NCBI GenBank assembly: GCA_026388185.1
Contig: JAPLKG010000011.1
Coordinates: 1 to 64,000, forward strand
DNA: 64,000 nt
Source: Candidatus Eisenbacteria bacterium
GTDB lineage: Bacteria; Eisenbacteria; RBG-16-71-46; JAFGJU01
Reading direction: 5' to 3'
The translations under genes were made by a program, and so were the position numbers. Each line of letters starts with the position of its first letter. The first letter of the stretch is position 1. The notes beneath the pieces are model-generated. The model searched no databases. It saw only the letters and a program-made list of their open reading frames with translations, and was not told the DNA's origin. Below, piece by piece: positions 55,333 through 64,000 of this stretch.

Positions 55333-57735
55333 ATGCTGGTAATAAAGCGCGGTGACGAAGTCTTCGAGATCGACGACAAGCTACCACTTCTTCCGCTGAG
55401 GGACGTCGTTATATTCCCCTACATGACGATTCCGCTCCTCGTGGGAAGGGTTCCATCGGTGAACGCCATAGAGGAAGCCGTCGCCAGCGACAGGATGGTG
55501 TTCGTTGCCACGCAGAAGCGGCCGGAAATCGCGGATCCCACGAGGGACGAACTCTACAGGGTGGGAACCGTCGTCAGGATCCTTCAACTGTCGAGACATC
55601 CCAACGGCACGATGAGAGTACTCGCAGAGGGAATCTGTCGGGGCAGGGTGCGCCGTTTCCACATAGGAAAGGAAATGTACTACGTAAACATCGTCCTCAT
55701 GAAGGAGGAGAGCCAGAGTTCGCCACAGACAGAGGCTCTGATGAGAAGCGTGGTGAGCTCTTTTGGCGAATACGTGCGGCTCAGCAGGCGCATCTCCGAT
55801 GAGATATTCATGACCGTCAGCAACATGACTGACGCCACCTGTCTGGCTCACACGGTGGCCGCGCATCTCTTCCTCAAGGTCAGCGCGAAGCAGGAGCTCC
55901 TCGAGATAGAAGATGTGTCCGAGCGGCTCAAGGCTCTGTGCCGCGTGCTCACTTCTGAGCTCGAGATCCTCAAACTCGAGCGTAAGATCGAGGGACAGGT
56001 TCGCAGCCAGGTGCACAAGAACCAGAAGGAGTTCTATCTCAACGAGCAACTCAAGGCCATTCGCAAAGAGTTGGGATATCAGAACGAGTTTTCAAACGAG
56101 CTCGAAGAACTCGCCCAGCAGATAAAGAAAGCCAAGATGCCCAAGGAAGTGAACGAGAAGGCCATGAAGGAGTTAGACAGGCTGAGCAAGATGTCCTTCA
56201 TGTCACCGGAGGCAACCGTCGTGCGCAACTACATCGACTGGCTTGTTGCGTTGCCCTGGGCAAAGAGAACCGACGACAACCCGGACATGAAGGCCGTCGA
56301 GGATGTGCTCAACGAAGACCATTACGGGCTTAAGAAGGTGAAGGAGCGCATACTGGAGTACATCGCCGTCCTCAAGCTTACAGGTTCGCTCAAGGGTCCG
56401 ATCATATGCTTTGTCGGTCCTCCGGGGGTCGGGAAGACGTCTCTTGGGAAGTCCATCGCGAGAGCCCTGGGAAGGAAGTTCGTCAGAATGTCGTTGGGCG
56501 GTGTCCGGGACGAGGCGGAGATACGCGGGCACAGACGGACGTACATCGGTTCGCTTCCGGGGCGCATCGTTCAGTCCATAAAAAGGGCTGGCTCGATGAA
56601 CCCCGTCTTTCTGCTGGACGAGGTGGACAAGCTCGGCGTTGATTTCAGGGGCGATCCCGCTTCCGCGCTGCTCGAAGTTCTGGATCCCGAGCAGAATTGC
56701 ACGTTCACAGATCACTATCTTGAAGTGGAGTTCGATCTCTCGCAGACGATGTTCATAACGACTGCGAACGTGCTTCACACGATACCGCCTGCCTTGCAGG
56801 ACAGGATGGAAATATTGAGACTGCCCGGCTACCTTGAGTACGAGAAGGCGGAAATAGCCAAGGGTTTCCTTGTCCCCAAGCAGCTTGCCGCAAACGGTCT
56901 GCGCGATTCCGATTGCAGCTTCACCTCGGGCGCGCTGCGCACAATGATAAACGAGTACACGCGCGAAGCGGGTGTGAGGAGTCTGGAGAGAGAAATCGCT
57001 TCCGTGTGCAGGAAGGTGGCCAAACGAAAGGCGGCGGGGAAGGCGAAGAGGAAAGTGGTCGTTACCGGCAAGAGGCTCCAGGAGTTTCTTGGCGTGCCGA
57101 AGTACATGGACAGCGTGGTGGAGCAGAAAGCCCGGACCGGTATTGCGACCGGGCTCGCTTGGACCGAAGCCGGCGGCGACGTGCTCACGGTTGAAGTGAG
57201 CGTGCTGCCCGGCAAGGGTGAACTCCTTCTCACGGGCAAGCTCGGCGAGACAATGAGAGAGAGCGGTCAGGCCGCCCTGAGCTACGCGCGTTCGAGGGCC
57301 ACGGTCCTCGGTCTTGACAGGGGCTTCTACAAAGAAGTGGACGTGCACGTTCATGTTCCCGAGGGTGCCATGCCCAAGGATGGACCTTCGGCAGGAATTA
57401 CGATGGCCGTCGCTCTTGTTTCCGCTCTAACGGGGGTTCCGACGCGCAAGGACGTCGCCATGACGGGAGAGATTACTCTGCGGGGCAACGTGCTGCCCGT
57501 GGGTGGTCTCAACGAGAAATTGGTTGCTGCGAGGCGCGCCGGTATAGAGACCGTGCTTATTCCCAAGCTGAACGAGCGCGAGTTGACGGAGCTTCCGGCC
57601 GAGGTTCGAAACAGCCTGAACATAGTGGGCGTTGAGACGATGGACGAGGTGTTGCAACTCGCCCTGGACATGGAGAGAGGCAAGCTTTACTTGGCCAAAG
57701 AATCTCGCCAGGACGAAGCCTCCCCGGCCCACTGA
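55333..57735 (+). CDS. lon: ATP-dependent protease Lon
   Basis: An 800-aa protease. The N-terminal substrate-binding domain ([20 protein letters not shown]), a coiled-coil middle, Walker [16 protein letters not shown] (~360) and a C-terminal Ser-Lys dyad protease follow in order. The catalytic Ser is in [12 protein letters not shown] (~682) and Lys in [14 protein letters not shown] (~725). It starts 8 bp after clpX and is probably in the same operon. The size is typical for LonA. Confidence 0.97.
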   Translation: MLVIKRGDEVFEIDDKLPLLPLRDVVIFPYMTIPLLVGRVPSVNAIEEAVASDRMVFVATQKRPEIADPTRDELYRVGTVVRILQLSRHPNGTMRVLAEGICRGRVRRFHIGKEMYYVNIVLMKEESQSSPQTEALMRSVVSSFGEYVRLSRRISDEIFMTVSNMTDATCLAHTVAAHLFLKVSAKQELLEIEDVSERLKALCRVLTSELEILKLERKIEGQVRSQVHKNQKEFYLNEQLKAIRKELGYQNEFSNELEELAQQIKKAKMPKEVNEKAMKELDRLSKMSFMSPEATVVRNYIDWLVALPWAKRTDDNPDMKAVEDVLNEDHYGLKKVKERILEYIAVLKLTGSLKGPIICFVGPPGVGKTSLGKSIARALGRKFVRMSLGGVRDEAEIRGHRRTYIGSLPGRIVQSIKRAGSMNPVFLLDEVDKLGVDFRGDPASALLEVLDPEQNCTFTDHYLEVEFDLSQTMFITTANVLHTIPPALQDRMEILRLPGYLEYEKAEIAKGFLVPKQLAANGLRDSDCSFTSGALRTMINEYTREAGVRSLEREIASVCRKVAKRKAAGKAKRKVVVTGKRLQEFLGVPKYMDSVVEQKARTGIATGLAWTEAGGDVLTVEVSVLPGKGELLLTGKLGETMRESGQAALSYARSRATVLGLDRGFYKEVDVHVHVPEGAMPKDGPSAGITMAVALVSALTGVPTRKDVAMTGEITLRGNVLPVGGLNEKLVAARRAGIETVLIPKLNERELTELPAEVRNSLNIVGVETMDEVLQLALDMERGKLYLAKESRQDEASPAH

Positions 57736-57786
57736 ACGTTGAGCGCGTCGCAGAGCTGCCCTGCTTGACTCTTCCGGACTCTCTGA

Positions 57787-59148
<1,362 letters not shown>

Positions 59149-59160
59149 AGCGTTGGACAA

Positions 59161-59233
59161 GGCCCGTTAGCTCAGGCGGTAGAGCACCTGCCTTTTAAGC
59201 AGGGAGTCGCTGGTTCGATTCCAGCACGGGTCA
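59161..59233 (+). tRNA. tRNA-Lys (anticodon UUU)
   Basis: The acceptor GGCCCGT pairs with ACGGGTC (one G-U). The D-arm is GCTC..GAGC, the anticodon arm CCTGC-CTTTTAA-GCAGG with anticodon TTT, and the T-arm GCTGG-TTCGATT-CCAGC. The discriminator is A. CCA is not encoded. Confidence 0.95.
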
Positions 59234-59295
59234 CATTGGGGGCGGCCAAGGCCGCCCCTCTCTTAAAACGTTTCCACACGACGAGGAGGTCAGGC

Positions 59296-60966
59296 ATGAA
59301 GACATTTCTGCACGGAATCGTCTTGTCGATCGTTTCCGTGATGTTGGCCGCTTCCTTCTCTCCGTTGCCTGCCGCTGCTTTTACCGGTCAAGTTTCTCAG
59401 GAACTGCCGGCGCCGTGCGGCTACGCAACCGGTTTGGCTTGGGACGGCGGGCACCTCTGGGTTTCTGACTGGAAAGAGGCCAAGGCCTTCAAAGTCGACC
59501 CCTCCGACGGAGAAGTTCTGGAGTCGGTCGAACTGCCGTGCGCGAGACCTGAGGACATAGTCTATGCGGACGGGTGCTTGTTCGTCTGCGACGCCACCTC
59601 AGCGCTGATTTACAGACTGGACCTCGCCACAGGCATAGTCGTCAAGAGCTATCCCGCCCCTCAGTCGGCACCGTCTGCCCTGGCGTGGGACGGGGAGAAT
59701 CTCTGGGTTGCCGACAGGGGGAGCGACACGATCTACAAATTGAATCCTTCTGACGGGACAACACTTGACTATTTCCCCGCACCCGCGGGCGATACGGAAG
59801 GACTCACGTGGGACGGAAAGTATCTCTGGGCGGCCGACAGGGTGAGAGATGAGCTCTACATGTTGAGCTCTCTCGACGGCACCGTCATCATGGTAGTGCG
59901 TTCACCCGGTCCTTATCCCACGGGCCTGGTCTTTGACGGGAAATTTCTGTGGAACGTGGACTTTCAGAATGATCTGCTCTACAAACTGAACTATGACGAC
60001 GGTGAGGACGTCTACACGACGGATGCCACCGACAGGCAGATGACGTTTGTTCACCGGTTCACGAATCTCGGCCCCGGCGTCGTTACGACTGCGGAGGTCT
60101 TCCTTGCCATACCGGAGGACTCAATCCCCGGACAAAAGCTCCTCGGCCCCGTTCGCTTCCAATCCGAACCAAACAAGTTCGACATCGACGAATGGGGACA
60201 GAAGGTCGCCGTCTATGAGTCTCGCGACCTGAAGCCGGGAGAGACGAAAGAGACAAGCTACACCGTGAGGGCCTCGATCGGCGTTCGAAGGTTCTGCATC
60301 TTCCCCGACAAGGTGGGTGGTCTTGGGGGCGTGCCTCTATCAATCCGAAAGGCCTACACCGCGGACGGGAGTCGCTATCGCATTTACCAACCTCTGATCG
60401 CTGAGACGGCGAAGGAGATAGTCGGCGAGGAGAAGAACCCTTACTGGATCGCTCGGAAGATCTGCAAGTGGGTGCAGGACCACGTTGAATACGAGAGGGC
60501 AGGCGGATGGGACATCGCTGAGACTCTCGTGAAACGCGGAACGGGCTCCTGTTCAGAATATTCGTTCCTTTACATAGCCCTTTGCCGTGCGGCAGGACTG
60601 CCGGCTCGTTACGAAGGGAGCGTCGTGGTGCGGGGAGACGACGCATCCATGGATGATGTCTTCCACAGATGGTGCGAGGTCTACCTACCCAACTACGGCT
60701 GGATTCCAATCGATCCGAGCGGGGGAGACAGCCCCGTCCCTTCTAATCAGGGCAGGGCCTTCGGGATGTTAGGGAACAAGTATTTTGTCACGACGCACGG
60801 CGGCGGCGACTCGAGGTATTTGGGTTGGGATTACAATTACAGCTCGCGGTTTTCGTACAGGGGAAAGTGTGACGTGAAGGAAGAAGCCTTCGCTCTGTGG
60901 GAGCTCGCCGGCGAGGCCTCGGGCACTTCCAGTGAATTATCAGGAAAAGCCTGTAAACCGAAATAG
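59296..60966 (+). CDS. Secreted protein with beta-propeller and transglutaminase-like domain
   Basis: A 556-aa protein. A signal peptide (LHGIVLSIVSVMLAASF...AAA) precedes a propeller of the SMP-30/NHL-like type (~25-270) with repeated GLAWDGGHLWVSDWKE and ALAWDGENLWVADRGSD units. A linker beta domain and a transglutaminase-like Cys protease domain (~400-510) complete it, with Cys in GTGSCSEYSFLYIALCRAAG, His in DVFHRWCEVYLP and Asp in WIPIDPSGGD. The triad is complete, so activity on peptide or isopeptide bonds is plausible. GAGGAGG supports ATG 59296. Confidence 0.82.
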   Translation: MKTFLHGIVLSIVSVMLAASFSPLPAAAFTGQVSQELPAPCGYATGLAWDGGHLWVSDWKEAKAFKVDPSDGEVLESVELPCARPEDIVYADGCLFVCDATSALIYRLDLATGIVVKSYPAPQSAPSALAWDGENLWVADRGSDTIYKLNPSDGTTLDYFPAPAGDTEGLTWDGKYLWAADRVRDELYMLSSLDGTVIMVVRSPGPYPTGLVFDGKFLWNVDFQNDLLYKLNYDDGEDVYTTDATDRQMTFVHRFTNLGPGVVTTAEVFLAIPEDSIPGQKLLGPVRFQSEPNKFDIDEWGQKVAVYESRDLKPGETKETSYTVRASIGVRRFCIFPDKVGGLGGVPLSIRKAYTADGSRYRIYQPLIAETAKEIVGEEKNPYWIARKICKWVQDHVEYERAGGWDIAETLVKRGTGSCSEYSFLYIALCRAAGLPARYEGSVVVRGDDASMDDVFHRWCEVYLPNYGWIPIDPSGGDSPVPSNQGRAFGMLGNKYFVTTHGGGDSRYLGWDYNYSSRFSYRGKCDVKEEAFALWELAGEASGTSSELSGKACKPK

Positions 60967-61006
60967 TACATAGAATAACGCTGTTGGCAATTGGGGTGAA
61001 ACTGTC

Positions 61007-62089
61007 TTGAGAATCGGACTTGTGGGACTACCTTTGAGCGGCAAGAGCACGGTCTTCAATGCGCTCACTCGCGGCACGGCTCGCACCGGCATTTTCTCGG
61101 CCGCGAGGGAAGAGGTCCACGTGGGCGTGGTGGAGGTGCCCGACGAGAGGGTGGACATTCTCTCGAAGATTCTTCGCCCGACCAAGACAACGAGGGCGAA
61201 AATAGAGTACGTGGACGTGGTAGGAATAGAGCAGGGAGCGGCGAGAAAGACCGACGCGGCCGTACAATTCCTTGCGCCCGTGCGCCAGACGGACGCGTTA
61301 CTCCACGTGACGAGAGCATTCTTGGACGGAAGCGTTCCTCATCCTCTTGGCAGTATCGACGGCTCGAGAGACGTGAAGGCGCTGGAAGAAGAGTTCATCA
61401 TCGCGGACCTGCTTGCCGTAGAAAAGCGTCTGGAAAAAGTCGTCAAGCTTGCGTCCGTCGGAAAAAAACCGGAAGAGAAGGGCGAGCCCGAGATACTCGA
61501 AAAGTGCCGCAAGTATCTGCTTGAAGAAACGCCGTTGCGGGAGGTTGAATTCACACAAGAGGAAGAGAAGCTCTTGAGAGGGTTTCAGTTTCTCTCTCTC
61601 AAGCCCCTGCTGGTGGTCGTGAACGTTGGCGAAGAGGTGGACGAGACCAAGTTTGTAGAAACGGCGGGAACCTGGACGGGCAAGAAGCGCGGAGTTGTGT
61701 CGCTTTGCGGAAGGCTCGAGATGGAGATTGCGAGTGCACCTCCACAGGACGCTGCCGAACTCATGGAACTCGCGGGACTCTCCGAACCGGCGTCTTTGAA
61801 GGTAATAAGGGCCTCTTATCAGCTCTTGGGCCTCATCACGTTCTATACGACGGTCCACTCGGAGCTCACAGCCTGGCCCATCGCAAAGGGGACACCCGCT
61901 GCCAGAGCCGCGGGTGAGATTCACACTGATCTCGAAAAGGGCTTCATAAAGGCCGAGGTCATAGCTCTTGACGATCTGGTTTCTTGCGGCTCGATTGCGA
62001 AAGCAAGGGAAAAGGGGCTCCTCAGGGTCGAAGGAAGAAGCTACGAGGTCAAGGACGGGGACGTGCTGACCATACGATTCAACCCATGA
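61007..62089 (+). CDS. YchF-like GTPase/ATPase with atypical P-loop
   Basis: A 360-aa protein. The N-terminal P-loop is GLPLSGKSTVFNALTRG, whereas YchF/Obg proteins usually have GxPNVGKST. IEYVDVVGIEQGA stands where the DxxG-type motif is expected, a helical insertion follows at ~120-195, and the C-terminal DUF933/TGS-like domain contains AWPIAKGTPAARAAGEIHTDLEKGF. The NKxD motif is weak (VVNVGEEVDE), as in YchF proteins, which prefer ATP. TTG 61007 with GGGGTGA upstream is the start. Confidence 0.82.
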   Translation: MRIGLVGLPLSGKSTVFNALTRGTARTGIFSAAREEVHVGVVEVPDERVDILSKILRPTKTTRAKIEYVDVVGIEQGAARKTDAAVQFLAPVRQTDALLHVTRAFLDGSVPHPLGSIDGSRDVKALEEEFIIADLLAVEKRLEKVVKLASVGKKPEEKGEPEILEKCRKYLLEETPLREVEFTQEEEKLLRGFQFLSLKPLLVVVNVGEEVDETKFVETAGTWTGKKRGVVSLCGRLEMEIASAPPQDAAELMELAGLSEPASLKVIRASYQLLGLITFYTTVHSELTAWPIAKGTPAARAAGEIHTDLEKGFIKAEVIALDDLVSCGSIAKAREKGLLRVEGRSYEVKDGDVLTIRFNP

Positions 62090-62105
62090 TGGCGAGGAAC
62101 ATTCC

Positions 62106-62429
62106 ATGAAGGACGACAGATACGAAAAAAGCGATCTGGTCGAGGCATTCGTGGCTCCGGATGAACTCTTGGCCACGATGATCAAGGACATGCTCGAATC
62201 AGAAGGCATAGACGCCACCATCCGCTGCGATCAGATCGTCTGCTACGACAGCATAGCCAAGGCCGGGAGGGGCTACTGGGGTAAGGTCTTTGTGAGGGGT
62301 GAGGATCGAGAACGGGCCAAGGAACTTGTCGCCGAGTTTCTGAAAGCGGGGGAGGCGTCTGAGCAAGGGACGGGAGACTCCGAGCAGGTGACCGGCGACG
62401 ACGAGGAAGGCGAGACACGATTGTCTTGA
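62106..62429 (+). CDS. DUF2007-like small protein
   Basis: A 107-aa protein whose first ~80 residues resemble the DUF2007 'signal transducing' family: VEAFVAPDELLATMIKDMLE, SEGIDATIRCDQIV and KVFVRGEDRERAKELVAEFL. The C-terminal tail is acidic and low-complexity. It follows the YchF-like gene by 16 bp. The function is unknown. Confidence 0.7.
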   Translation: MKDDRYEKSDLVEAFVAPDELLATMIKDMLESEGIDATIRCDQIVCYDSIAKAGRGYWGKVFVRGEDRERAKELVAEFLKAGEASEQGTGDSEQVTGDDEEGETRLS

Positions 62430-62455
62430 CAGGCGTGGATCGGATTTGCTAGTCT
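62426..62455 (+). promoter_or_regulatory. Promoter of the riboflavin operon
   Basis: TTGACA (62426-62431), an 18-nt spacer and TAGTCT (62450-62455) lie ~20 bp before the FMN riboswitch. The extended TTGACAGGC matches that of the array promoters, which supports both as sigma-70-type promoters in this host. Confidence 0.6.
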
Positions 62456-62473
62456 GTAGTACGTTAGAGGCAG

Positions 62474-62639
62474 ATCCTTCGGGGCGGGGTGAGAGTCCCC
62501 ACCGGCGGTAAAGCCCGCGAGCCGAGGAACGAAACAGGCGATCGTCAGGCCAAGAATGGCCCTGGGCGATCGAGCTCGTTCTGGTGCAGATCCGGGGTGG
62601 CTCCGGAGCCGACAGTGAGAGTCTGGATGGAAGAAGGAT
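62474..62639 (+). promoter_or_regulatory. FMN riboswitch (RFN element)
   Basis: The closing stem ATCCTTC (62474-62480) pairs with GAAGGAT (62633-62639). Characteristic blocks are GGGGCGGGGTGAGAGTCCCC, ACCGGCGGTAAAGCC, GCAGATCCGGGG and CCGACAGTGAGAGTC. It binds FMN and controls the riboflavin genes downstream. Confidence 0.95.
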
Positions 62640-62696
62640 AAGCGTCGATTTTGGCAGAAACGAATTCTGACAAGAACGAAGTGAGTTTGCTTTGCC

Positions 62697-62724
62697 CCGC
62701 AGGTCTTTGCCTGCGGTTTTTTCG
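62697..62724 (+). terminator. Riboswitch-controlled intrinsic terminator
   Basis: CCGCAGG-TCTTTG-CCTGCGG followed by TTTTTTCG lies between the aptamer and ribD. With FMN bound, transcription would stop here. It also shows that an upstream in-frame start near 62692 cannot be the real ribD start. Confidence 0.85.
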
Positions 62725-62793
62725 TTTGAAAGCGCGGAGCTCGTTTCTACGTGCAGGCCTGGCCGGAAGATCCAGGCGCCCTGCGGTCTCGAC

Positions 62794-63918
62794 ATGACAA
62801 ACGTGAGGCATCCGGACGCGACATCGAGTCCGGCACAACTTGAAGAATTCATGAGGCTGGCTCTCAGGCTGGCCTCCGGAGGACGCGGGAAAACCTCGCC
62901 CAACCCCATGGTGGGAGCGGTCGTGGTGCGCGCCGGCAAGGTGGTCGGGACCGGATGTCACCGTTACCCGGGAGGACCTCACGCGGAGGTGGTGGCCATA
63001 GAGAAGGCGGGGAAACTGGCCAAGGGGAGCGCGCTTTTCGTTACCCTCGAACCCTGCTGCCACTACGGTCGCACCCCTCCCTGTGTCACGAAGATAGTAG
63101 AAGCTGGGATAAGCGGAGTCTTCGCGAGCATCGTCGACCCCGACCCGAGAGTGAGGGGCAAGGGGTTCAGGTTTCTGAGGCAGCAGAAGGTCAAGGTGAA
63201 CGTGGGCCTTCTCGCTGAAGAGGCCGGCAAGCTCAACGAAGCCTACATCAAATGGGTGACCGAGAAACGTCCGTTTGTGGCCGTCAAGGTGTGCGAGAGT
63301 CTTGACGGACGGATCGCCACTTCAAGCGGCCAATCGCGTGGTCTCGGCTCTGAGGAAGAGATAGAGTTTGCTCACGCTCTTCGCGCCAGGTATGATGCAG
63401 TTCTTGTGGGGGTGGGTACCGTCCTCGCGGACAACCCCAAGCTCACGGTCAGAAACGTGAGAGGCCGCAACCCTCACAGAATCGTTCTGGATTCGCGCCT
63501 CAGGACGCCCGTTTCTTCAAAGATGCTCAAGCGCGACGGGAACGAAAGGGTGATCGTAGTTTCGGTCGAGGGTGTAGCGAAGACGAGAGTTGAAGCCCTC
63601 GAGTCAAGGGGAATCGAGGTGTGGACCCTGCCTGGGAAGAAGGGAAGGGTGAATCTCGAGAGTTTTCTCTCCGAGGCCGCCGGTCGCTCCATCCAGAGCA
63701 TTCTGGTCGAAGGCGGTAGCGACGTGATAACCTCTTTCTTGAAGGGAAAACTTGTAGACAAGGTCTACGTCGCCATCGCCCCCAAGATACTGGGCGGAAC
63801 CCAGCGCGTCTCTTGGCCGAAGGAGCTGGGTATTCGAAGCGTCACCCGGGGCCTCGGGCTGAAGGAACTGCGCGTGAGAAGATTGGGGACCGACATACTG
63901 GTGGAGGGTTACCTGTGA
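62794..63918 (+). CDS. ribD: Bifunctional riboflavin biosynthesis deaminase/reductase
   Basis: A 374-aa enzyme. The deaminase domain has zinc ligands in GGPHAEVVAIE and the PCCHYGRTPPC motif. The reductase domain (~160-370) has KVCESLDGRIATSSGQSRG and LVEGGSDVITSFL. It performs the second and third steps from GTP-derived pyrimidine to ribityl-aminouracil. ATG 62794 is chosen because it lies after the riboswitch terminator, although the ribosome site is weak. Confidence 0.93.
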   Translation: MTNVRHPDATSSPAQLEEFMRLALRLASGGRGKTSPNPMVGAVVVRAGKVVGTGCHRYPGGPHAEVVAIEKAGKLAKGSALFVTLEPCCHYGRTPPCVTKIVEAGISGVFASIVDPDPRVRGKGFRFLRQQKVKVNVGLLAEEAGKLNEAYIKWVTEKRPFVAVKVCESLDGRIATSSGQSRGLGSEEEIEFAHALRARYDAVLVGVGTVLADNPKLTVRNVRGRNPHRIVLDSRLRTPVSSKMLKRDGNERVIVVSVEGVAKTRVEALESRGIEVWTLPGKKGRVNLESFLSEAAGRSIQSILVEGGSDVITSFLKGKLVDKVYVAIAPKILGGTQRVSWPKELGIRSVTRGLGLKELRVRRLGTDILVEGYL

Positions 63919-63987
63919 GGAATCGTCGGAGGCGCGGCGCACTCCTAGCGTGCAGCGGCGCCGGACAGACTGCGTGAGGGAGAACGA

Positions 63988-64000
63988 ATGTTCACTGGTA
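63988..64000 (+). CDS. ribE: Riboflavin synthase alpha subunit, start only
   Basis: ATG at 63988 is preceded by GAGGGAGA. The four visible codons, MFTG, are the near-universal start of riboflavin synthase, and the position after ribD fits. The gene runs off the window. Confidence 0.65.

Noticed and set aside
62692-62793. Upstream start for ribD
   Set aside because: This segment contains the riboswitch terminator hairpin, so translation should begin downstream at 62794.

Overview
The window looks like chromosome of an uncultivated, moderately GC-rich, diderm bacterium. The host genes include an RND efflux pair, several large secreted proteins ending in a FlgD-like Ig sorting domain (NPFNP...FDVSGR...GxYFYR), a secreted beta-helix protein ending in the short motif ETTWGKIKAMFR, EndoQ, and the tig-clpP-clpX-lon block. 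This recalls FCB-group or Eisenbacteria-like candidate phyla. That placement is an inference from protein style only.

Layout. (1) 0-9.8 kb: a 5'-truncated secreted protein, a second secreted FlgD-tailed protein, an IS3 relic, an RND membrane-fusion/transporter operon and a BaiN/HI0933-type flavoprotein. (2) 9.8-18.5 kb: accessory DNA. An AAA ATPase gene lies between two related copies of the flavoprotein 3' end. It is followed by a plasmid/phage-like primase-helicase, a ParB-methyltransferase fusion and a terminase-small-like gene, then a beta-helix protein and a tyrosine recombinase on the other strand. (3) 19-24.6 kb: host-like secreted proteins (beta-propeller, M23 peptidase/beta-helix, DNRLRE-like). 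(4) 25-39.6 kb: the most unusual region. A 179-aa gene of unknown function ('gene X', 25077-25616) is followed by a tandem array of 13 unrelated cargo genes. Between cargos lies a recurrent module: a remnant of the 3' end of gene X, a terminator-like hairpin (CCGTCT/AGACGG), a promoter TTGACA-N17-TATGCT, and a conserved 5' leader ending near GGCATAAG..GTAGTTNGGC. Most cargos therefore appear to be separate transcription units. Recognisable cargos are defence-like: DUF4062, a membrane-anchored PRTase-histidine phosphatase, TIR-like/TPR, SIR2-like and Abi-C, with several lipoproteins and membrane proteins. (5) 39.7-45 kb: a methyltransferase fused to an Mrr-like nuclease, a hypothetical protein, and a large serine recombinase whose last codons overlap a tRNA 3'-end fragment resembling tRNA-Asn. 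A 16-bp direct repeat, AGAGTGGCTCCGCGGG, occurs here and at 11.5 kb. (6) 45.3-64 kb: core chromosome with EndoQ, Mth938-like, enoyl-CoA hydratase, a YCF48-like lipoprotein, an MFS permease, a TPR-thioredoxin gene whose first active-site Cys codon is an in-frame UGA followed by a SECIS-like hairpin (probable selenoprotein), tRNA-Leu, tig-clpP-clpX-lon, purA, tRNA-Lys, a transglutaminase-like protein, a YchF-like GTPase, and an FMN-riboswitch-controlled riboflavin operon running off the end.

The two observations most worth following up are the cassette array with terminator-promoter repeats at 25-39 kb and the probable selenocysteine thioredoxin at 50.4-51.7 kb.
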